The position numbers were made by a program, and so were the translations under genes. 5,765 nt of DNA from a bacterium (GTDB lineage Bacteria > Patescibacteriota > Minisyncoccia > Minisyncoccales > JAGGSE01): NCBI GenBank assembly GCA_021159225.1, contig JAGGSE010000014.1:1-5765 (forward strand), given 5' to 3'. A model generated the notes under the pieces. The model was not told the origin of the DNA. It was given only the letters and a program-made list of their open reading frames with translations, and searched no databases. Within the stretch, counting starts at the first letter, position 1. Each line of letters opens with the position of its first letter. Shown piece after piece: positions 1 through 3,863 of this stretch.

Positions 1-1013
1 TCTTTCCATTCTTTTACTTGTTTTTTGAGATTTCTGTGTTTAAAAATTTTTTCAATTATTTCAATTCCGCCTTTTTGCTTGAAAATTCTGTCTAAAGTAA
101 TAACATAGTTAGAATTTCTGACAAATTTTGGCTTTTCCCAAATTTTAACTAATTCATCTTCAAATTGAGAAATAAAATCAATAATTTTGTAAGCAATGTT
201 TTTTAATATCTGTAATTGATCAATTCTTTCTTTGGGCCATTCGGATTCTCCCGCCTGCGTTGAAACTTCGGCGGGCAGGTCGGCAAAAATATATTGATAA
301 AGCCAAATTTTGAATTGCTCTTTCAAAAAACTTTTGGCGTCTTTGTTGATAAAATAATCTACCTCACTTTGCTTTTCAAAGGTTCTAAATGCCCTCTCTA
401 AAATTTCATCTGTTATTTTGATACCTTTCTTTTTCAGTTCTCTTTTAATCTCTTCAGTTTTTGTCTTTGTTCCTCTTTCAGAATAAAAAACCTCAAAAAG
501 AATTGTTCCATCTTTTCTGATGTTCTTAAATTGATAAACCAAACTTTTCTTTTCGTTGGCTTTTTTGTATTCAATTTTTGAAGTATTAAAGAAAAATTTA
601 TAATCCTTGCCCTTTTCTTCAAACTCTACTGAAAGATTGTTCAAAATGCGGTCTGATTTTACATAGTAAAGCATATGAGTTTTCCAGAATAGAATTACAT
701 CCTTATCATCGGTATAAACTTTATCGTAAACATTCTGGAAAAGCGGAGTGTAATTAAAATAAATAGACCCGCTTTTTGAAAAATAGCGGTTAAAGAAAGA
801 ATAAAGTTTATCAAAAAGTTCTTCTCGGAATTTTGGATATTTCTCTAAAGCCTTGTTGATGTCCTTTTCTAAATGTTCACGGATTTTAGAATAATAAGAA
901 GATTTAATCCGCATCAGATTAACAAAACCGCCTTCTCCTTCAATTTTGGCACCTATAAAGATATCTCTTAAAGCATTATAAAATTTTTGTTCCTTGGTCA
1001 TAGTTTTTGACAT
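1..1013 (-). CDS. Site-specific (adenine) DNA methyltransferase, type III/COG2189-like, N-terminal part (C-terminus beyond left edge)
   Basis: The reverse strand is open from an ATG at 1013 (MSKTMTKEQKFYNAL...) to the left edge, giving 337 codons and no stop. I recognise the pattern (IFIGAKIEGEGGFVNLMRIK, SGSIYFNYTPL, VILFWKTHMLYYVK, AFRTFEKQSEVDYFINK, FISQFEDELVKIWEKPKF, NSNYVITLDRI) as the N-terminal region of large COG2189-type adenine methylases. These modify DNA in restriction-modification systems. The catalytic DPPF-type motif and SAM-binding motif would lie further left, so activity cannot be judged. A second in-frame ATG is at 1001. Only a weak GCAGG lies upstream of 1013. The gene is visibly more AT-rich than the translation genes to its right, which fits horizontal transfer. 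Residues near 246-255 (LPAEVSTQA) are encoded by a GC-rich palindrome. The assignment rests on remembered family patterns, not on a search. Confidence 0.65.
   Translation of the reverse strand, partial: MSKTMTKEQKFYNALRDIFIGAKIEGEGGFVNLMRIKSSYYSKIREHLEKDINKALEKYPKFREELFDKLYSFFNRYFSKSGSIYFNYTPLFQNVYDKVYTDDKDVILFWKTHMLYYVKSDRILNNLSVEFEEKGKDYKFFFNTSKIEYKKANEKKSLVYQFKNIRKDGTILFEVFYSERGTKTKTEEIKRELKKKGIKITDEILERAFRTFEKQSEVDYFINKDAKSFLKEQFKIWLYQYIFADLPAEVSTQAGESEWPKERIDQLQILKNIAYKIIDFISQFEDELVKIWEKPKFVRNSNYVITLDRIFKQKGGIEIIEKIFKHRNLKKQVKEWK
250..279. repeat. GC-rich palindromic mini-insert inside the methyltransferase frame
   Basis: CCCGCC (250-255) pairs with GGCGGG (270-275), and the overlapping CCTGC (254-258) pairs with GCAGG (275-279), so two alternative hairpins are possible. 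The block is strongly GC-rich inside an AT-rich gene. It reads in frame as roughly ten extra residues (DLPAEVSTQA) between an IFA and a GESEW segment. No clear target-site duplication is visible. It looks like a copy of a dispersed palindromic element rather than ancestral protein sequence. Confidence 0.6.
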
Positions 1014-1025
1014 TTTACCTGCTTT

Positions 1026-1051
1026 TTATTATTTATTCAATTATTATTTAT
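1026..1051. repeat. 11-bp direct repeat upstream of the methyltransferase
   Basis: TTATTATTTAT occurs at 1026-1036 and again at 1041-1051, 15 bp apart, in the short AT-rich gap between the RadC-like remnant and the methyltransferase start. It could be a simple AT-rich duplication or an operator/promoter element. I see no convincing -35/-10 pair for the methyltransferase here. Confidence 0.4.
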
Positions 1052-1127
1052 CTATTCCAGCTTTTTTGAGGCGTTCTCGGGGGCGTTCTTCTTTTGGCAG
1101 GTCGTGAATAGTAAATGATTTGCTCAT
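1044..1127 (-). pseudogene. RadC-like N-terminal remnant (27 codons)
   Basis: A short reverse-strand frame starts with ATG at 1127 (an in-frame ATG at 1142 is also possible) and ends with TAA at 1044-1046. Its product contains TIHDLPKEERPRERL. This closely resembles the conserved opening of RadC-family proteins, which typically begin with a T-I-x-D-L-P-x-x-E-R-P-R-E-R-L pattern. RadC proteins are normally above 200 residues, with a JAB/MPN metal-binding domain near the end. Nothing of that domain is present here, and the next 30 nt are AT-rich with no continuing homology in the frame. I read this as the 5' stub of a deleted radC-like gene. It begins 4 nt after the stop of the HTH remnant, so the two may once have been coupled. 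A short real peptide cannot be excluded. Confidence 0.5.
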
Positions 1128-1131
1128 ATTC

Positions 1132-1320
1132 TTAAAAATCATCTAAATCGCTTTGCTTAATTCTTCATTGGCCAGGCTCGGAGGCTTTGAGTTTTCCGGA
1201 TTTAAGATAGCGTATAAGGGTGCGTTCGCTGACTCGTGATATTTTGGCTGTGCAAATAAGCCCACCTATGCATAGGTGGGGGCAAATTTTCTGAGTAGGT
1301 TTGCTACTAATAATGTTCAG
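1132..1320 (-). pseudogene. Decayed excisionase/MerR-like helix-turn-helix gene
   Basis: The reverse-strand frame reads ICTAKISRVSERTLIRYL, then KSGKLKASEPGQ, then a TGA stop (1165-1167), then RIKQSDLDDF and TAA (1132-1134). This matches excisionase-type helix-turn-helix domains (V-S-x-R-T-(L/I)-x-R-Y-(L/I)-x-x-G-x-L-x-A-x-x-x-G-x-W-R-I). The internal TGA sits exactly where the family has its conserved Trp, consistent with a TGG-to-TGA change. Just before ICTAKI the frame carries a palindromic insert, and the upstream end runs towards tRNA-Leu with no convincing start. Such proteins bind DNA, often for plasmid, phage or integron-like elements. The left boundary is certain, the upstream boundary is approximate. 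Because TGA is a true stop elsewhere in the window, I call this broken rather than recoded. Confidence 0.6.
1252..1287. repeat. 20-bp perfect palindrome flanked by 6-bp direct repeats
   Basis: CCCACCTATGCATAGGTGGG (1261-1280) is a perfect palindrome. It is flanked by GCAAAT at 1252-1257 and GCAAAT at 1282-1287. Insert plus one copy of the direct repeat is 30 nt, a multiple of three, so it adds ten codons to the HTH remnant without shifting frame. This looks like the footprint of a tiny mobile palindromic element. A terminator role is unlikely because no uninterrupted T-run follows directly on either strand. Confidence 0.65.
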
Positions 1321-1321
1321 G

Positions 1322-1405
1322 TGCGCGGGAGAGGACTTGAACCTCCACGGCCTTGCGGCCACTAGCACCTCAAGCTAGCCTGGCTACCAATTACAGCACC
1401 CGCGC
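1322..1405 (-). tRNA. tRNA-Leu (anticodon GAG)
   Basis: A class II tRNA folds on the reverse strand. The acceptor arm is GCGCGGG (1405-1399) paired to CCCGCGC (1329-1323), with discriminator A at 1322. The anticodon stem is CTAGC/GCTAG around the loop TTGAGGT, giving anticodon GAG (1371-1369), which reads CUC/CUU leucine codons. A long variable arm (GGCC-GCAA-GGCC) and a T-arm with loop TTCAAGT are present. CCA is not encoded: the bases after the discriminator read CCT, so a CCA-adding enzyme is needed. It starts 15 nt after the end of rplS and is probably co-transcribed with it. Confidence 0.96.
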
Positions 1406-1420
1406 TCGGTTGAAAAAGGA

Positions 1421-1795
1421 TTATTTTCTTTCCTTAATTTTTGCCTTTTTGCCCTTTACCCTCCTTAAATAATAGAGTTTTGCTCTTCTTACCTTTCCTC
1501 TTTTTAGGATTTCAATTTTTTCTATTAGCGGAGAATGAAGGGGAAAGATTCTTTCTACTCCCACTCCAGAAACCTCTTTCCTCACGGTAATGGTCGCTCC
1601 TGGTTCCTTGCCGTGTTTTCGGGCAATTATTATTCCCTCAAAGGATTGAAGTTTTTTTCCTTTCCTTTCTTTTTTCCCCTTTTTAGGAGAAGCGGAGGGC
1701 GAGACCCTTTGATAGACCCGAACCGTATCTCCCGGTCTAATGTCAGGGATGTTTTGTTTTGGTTGGAGGTTTAATTCAGGTGATTGTGTTTTCAT
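1421..1795 (-). CDS. rplS: 50S ribosomal protein bL19
   Basis: This 124-residue protein is bL19, which sits at the interface of the 30S and 50S subunits. Diagnostic segments are RPGDTVRVYQRV (20-31), FEGIIIARK (52-60), TVRKEVSGVGVERIFPLHSP (70-89) and RRGKVRRAKLYYLR-like sequence (98-111), followed by the usual basic tail. Length is near the family norm of about 115-125. One oddity is a Ser/Lys-rich stretch at residues 32-49 (SPSASPKKGKKERKGKK) between the RVY strand and FEGIIIAR, longer and more basic than the usual linker. The start ATG (1795-1793) overlaps the stop of the upstream pseudouridine synthase as ATGA, so its translation is probably coupled. No separate promoter is evident, and tRNA-Leu follows within 15 nt. 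Confidence 0.97.
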   Translation of the reverse strand: MKTQSPELNLQPKQNIPDIRPGDTVRVYQRVSPSASPKKGKKERKGKKLQSFEGIIIARKHGKEPGATITVRKEVSGVGVERIFPLHSPLIEKIEILKRGKVRRAKLYYLRRVKGKKAKIKERK

Positions 1796-2412
1796 ATGTT
1801 TTTCAAAACCTTTTTTAGGTCCTCTGGCAAAGGAGAAACAATTTCTTTTTCTTTCCCAGAGGGCAGTTTAATTTTTATTTGGCTGGCATGAAGGAAGTGC
1901 CTTTTTAGGTCCTTTGGCTTGGGTTGGTTTTTAAATCCATATAATTTGTCCCCGGCAAGCGGATGACCCAGATAGGCGAAGTGCGCTCTGATTTGGTGTT
2001 TTCTGCCTGTTTTCGGCTCTGCCTCAACAAGGGTATATTTTTTGAATTTTTTTACCACCCTGTATTTTGTGATTGCCTCCCTTTTGCCTTCTGCCCCGGG
2101 CTCAAGGGGAGAGAAGACCTTCTGTTTTCTTCGGTCGTTTGGCGACCTGCCGATAAGTCCCTTGATTTCTCCTTTCTCTAATTTGGGAGTGCCTATTATA
2201 AGAGCCAGATATTTTTTCTTTACCCTCCTTTCTTTGAATTGTTTTTGAAAAAAATCAAGGGCTTTTTTATTCTTGGCTATTAAAAGAACGCCTGATGTAT
2301 CCTGGTCCAATCTATGGATTCTTCCCTTCAGATTGTCTGAGTTAACCCCTGGGGGTTTGTCTACTGCCAAGAGGTTTTCGTCTTCGTAAAGAACATTTAA
2401 TTGGACGGGCAT
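1792..2412 (-). CDS. RluA-family RNA pseudouridine synthase, compact form
   Basis: This 206-residue enzyme should isomerise uridine to pseudouridine in rRNA or tRNA. It opens with the family strand LNVLYEDENLLAVDKPPG (5-22). The catalytic loop GRIHRLDQDTSGVLLIAK (30-47) has Asp36 as the nucleophile. KKYLAL (66-71) supplies the conserved Tyr, and TGRKHQIRAH (135-144) and GHPLAGDKLYG (149-159) are also typical. It lacks an N-terminal S4 domain. Only about 12 residues separate KPPG from HRLD, where family members usually have some 30 or more, so this is a shortened variant. The exact target (RluA, C or D type) cannot be told. The ATG at 2412 is chosen because homology begins there at once and no better in-frame start lies upstream. 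There is no clear Shine-Dalgarno. It lies between tRNA-Val and rplS and overlaps the latter by 4 nt. Confidence 0.93.
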   Translation of the reverse strand: MPVQLNVLYEDENLLAVDKPPGVNSDNLKGRIHRLDQDTSGVLLIAKNKKALDFFQKQFKERRVKKKYLALIIGTPKLEKGEIKGLIGRSPNDRRKQKVFSPLEPGAEGKREAITKYRVVKKFKKYTLVEAEPKTGRKHQIRAHFAYLGHPLAGDKLYGFKNQPKPKDLKRHFLHASQIKIKLPSGKEKEIVSPLPEDLKKVLKNI

Positions 2413-2475
2413 AGTCCAATACCATTTTAATAAAGTATTCCTGAATTGGCAAGTCGTTTTTCATTTCTTGTTCTG

Positions 2476-2548
2476 TGGGCGCACTCCGATTCGAACGGAG
2501 GACCTCATACACGTCAAGTATGCGCTCTGCCAACTGAGCTATGCGCCC
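2476..2548 (-). tRNA. tRNA-Val (anticodon GAC)
   Basis: A canonical 73-nt cloverleaf lies on the reverse strand. The acceptor arm is GGGCGCA (2548-2542) paired with TGCGCCC (2483-2477), with discriminator A at 2476. The D-arm is AGCTCAGTTGGCAGAGC, the anticodon stem CATAC/GTATG encloses TTGACGT, giving anticodon GAC (2515-2513), and the T-arm loop is TTCGAAT. It reads GUC/GUU valine codons. CCA is not encoded (the next bases are CAG). It begins 24 nt after the stop of the S1 gene and 63 nt before the pseudouridine synthase start, inside the same leftward unit. Confidence 0.97.
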
Positions 2549-2572
2549 ATAATCGCGGACTCCTACAGGAAC

Positions 2573-3118
2573 CTATGCTTTTTCAGAGAGAATCACTGTC
2601 CCGGTTTTGTAATCCAACTTGGCGATTTTTACCTTTATTTCCTTGCCCATCATTTTTTGGAATTCCTTTAGGTCTTTTGATATATCCAATTTTTTTATGC
2701 CTGAGTAGTGCTTGGGGAGCAGATAAGAGAAGGGTAGGAAAGCGGGTATTCCTGAAACCTTGGACAGAAGCCCTCCCCTGTTTACTCCCAAGATTTTGAC
2801 CATAAATGTTTCTTCTTTTTCTTTCTTTTCCTCTAATTCCCTCCAGACCAATTCCTCCCTTGCTCCCTTAATGGATAGTTCTACATATCCATCCTCATTA
2901 TCCAACTCAATTATTTTAACAGGAATTTCTGCTCCGGGTTTCAATTCTTTTAGCATATCCTTGGTTTCAAGCAGTTCTCTGCCATAAACAATACCCGTTT
3001 TGAAGTTTTCTAAATCAAAGAGTAGGGAAGAACTCCCCCTCCATACAAGTCTTCCTTTGACAATGTCTCCTTCCTTGGGCGGTCTTATGAAGTTTTTCTT
3101 TTTCATTAAGGTTTTCAT
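2573..3118 (-). CDS. S1-domain protein with two S1 repeats (short ribosomal protein S1-like)
   Basis: From ATG 3118 the product has 181 residues. The first S1 domain spans about 15-86 (PKEGDIVKGRLVWRG, FKTGIVYGREL, LDNEDGYVELSIKGA). An acidic/basic linker helix covers about 87-102. The second S1 domain spans 103-181 (FMVKILGVNRGGLLSKV, GIPAFLPFSYL, MGKEIKVKIAKLDY, TVILSEKA). This matches the first two domains of CPR-type ribosomal protein S1, which normally continues after SEKA with more S1 repeats. Here a TAG stops it exactly there, and tRNA-Val follows 24 nt on. By analogy with E. coli S1, repeats 1-2 anchor to the ribosome and later repeats hold mRNA. So this is either a truncated rpsA or a short paralogue. 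A TTG at 3157 extends the frame by 13 codons, but it forms part of the -35 box, so I prefer 3118. Confidence 0.85.
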   Translation of the reverse strand: MKTLMKKKNFIRPPKEGDIVKGRLVWRGSSSLLFDLENFKTGIVYGRELLETKDMLKELKPGAEIPVKIIELDNEDGYVELSIKGAREELVWRELEEKKEKEETFMVKILGVNRGGLLSKVSGIPAFLPFSYLLPKHYSGIKKLDISKDLKEFQKMMGKEIKVKIAKLDYKTGTVILSEKA

Positions 3119-3157
3119 AATCTGTAGATTATATACACAATTCTTGAATTTTTGCAA
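3119..3157 (-). promoter_or_regulatory. Sigma-70-like promoter for the S1/tRNA/rplS unit
   Basis: On the reverse strand a -35 TTGCAA (3157-3152), an 18-nt spacer and a perfect -10 TATAAT (3133-3128) precede the S1 gene. Transcription would start around 3120-3122, only 2-4 nt before the ATG at 3118. That makes a practically leaderless mRNA with no room for a Shine-Dalgarno. It also rules out the TTG at 3157 as start. Confidence 0.75.
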
Positions 3158-3180
3158 GGGTCGTGATATATTGATAAAGA
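3144..3180 (+). promoter_or_regulatory. Divergent sigma-70-like promoter for the hydrolase-gyrA unit
   Basis: On the plus strand TTGAAT (3144-3149), a 17-nt spacer and TATATT (3167-3172) precede the hydrolase ATG at 3186. The expected start near 3179 leaves a leader of only about 7 nt (GAAAGAT). The -35 region overlaps that of the leftward promoter (3152-3157 lies in this spacer), so the two polymerases should compete for the same patch of about 30 bp. Confidence 0.55.
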
Positions 3181-3185
3181 AAGAT

Positions 3186-3854
3186 ATGAATCTTATCTGG
3201 TACGGACAGTCCTGCTTTCAACTTTTCCTTAAGCCGAGCAAGGACAGGCAGATTTCAATTGTTATGGACCCTTTTTCAGAAGAGATTGGCTTGAAACTTC
3301 CGCGGTTGAAGGCGGATATTGTCTGTGTTAGCCATGAGCATTATGACCATAACAATGTGAAGGCGGTCTCTGGTTCCTCCTCCGATAAGGAGCCGTTTTT
3401 AATAAACGGTCCCGGAGAATATGAGATAGAAAATATTTTTATTCAGGGCATTTTCTCTTGGCATGACAATTGTCAGGGCAAGGAGCGGGGAGGGAATACC
3501 ATTTATACAATTGAGGGAGAAGACATACGCCTTTGCCATTTAGGAGACCTGGGACAAAAGGAATTGACAGAGGAGCAGTTGGAAAAAATCGGGGATGTTG
3601 ATATTCTAATGATTCCTGTTGGAGGGGTTTATACCATCGGAGCCAGCCAGGCAAGCAAAATAATCTCTCAGATTGAACCACGGCTCATAATTCCCATGCA
3701 CTATTATATTCCTCGGCTAAAGATAAAACTGGACTCCTTGGATAGGTTTTTGAAGAACTTTGGCTTAAGGGCAATTGAGCCGGTGAAAAAATTGTCAGTT
3801 AAAAAGAAGGACCTATCTGACCAAGAGGCGAAAATAGTAGTGATGAAGGCATAA
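3186..3854 (+). CDS. Metallo-beta-lactamase-fold Zn-dependent hydrolase
   Basis: From ATG 3186 this is a 222-residue single-domain protein of the metallo-beta-lactamase superfamily (Lactamase_B_3/UPF0173-like). Motifs in order: MNLIWYGQSCF (1-11), the strand IVMDPF (25-30), the metal motif H50-E-H52-Y-D54-H55 after the DIVCVS strand, LINGPGEYEI (72-81), SWHD (91-94), CHLGDLG (117-123), and IIPMHY (168-173) with the last metal-binding His172. These supply the usual ligands for two Zn ions. The substrate is unknown. The frame is open from 3000, but upstream residues are antisense to the S1 gene and not homologous, and the promoter points to 3186. It lies 9 nt upstream of gyrA and is probably co-transcribed with it. 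I would not assign a role beyond hydrolase. Confidence 0.9.
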   Translation: MNLIWYGQSCFQLFLKPSKDRQISIVMDPFSEEIGLKLPRLKADIVCVSHEHYDHNNVKAVSGSSSDKEPFLINGPGEYEIENIFIQGIFSWHDNCQGKERGGNTIYTIEGEDIRLCHLGDLGQKELTEEQLEKIGDVDILMIPVGGVYTIGASQASKIISQIEPRLIIPMHYYIPRLKIKLDSLDRFLKNFGLRAIEPVKKLSVKKKDLSDQEAKIVVMKA

Positions 3855-3863
3855 AATAATTCA

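Noticed and set aside
1261..1290. Palindrome as an intrinsic terminator
   Set aside because: The hairpin is strong, but the T-run (TTTT at 1287-1290) is separated from the stem by GGCAAA, and on the other strand there is none. Direct repeats at its edges fit an insertion better.
2413..2475. Promoter between tRNA-Val and the pseudouridine synthase
   Set aside because: TTGCCA and TATTAA occur but with a spacer of about 14 nt, too short to trust.
2342..2533. 63-codon reverse-strand frame upstream of and overlapping the pseudouridine synthase
   Set aside because: It translates part of tRNA-Val and the synthase in a different frame, with no family resemblance.
3119..3157. TTG start at 3157 for the S1 protein
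   Set aside because: The TTG is part of the -35 hexamer, and a perfect TATAAT lies between it and the ATG at 3118.
3000..3185. 62-codon N-terminal extension of the metallo-hydrolase
   Set aside because: It is antisense to the S1 gene and its promoter and has no homology to the family. The family start MNLIWYGQSCF is at 3186, just after a good promoter.
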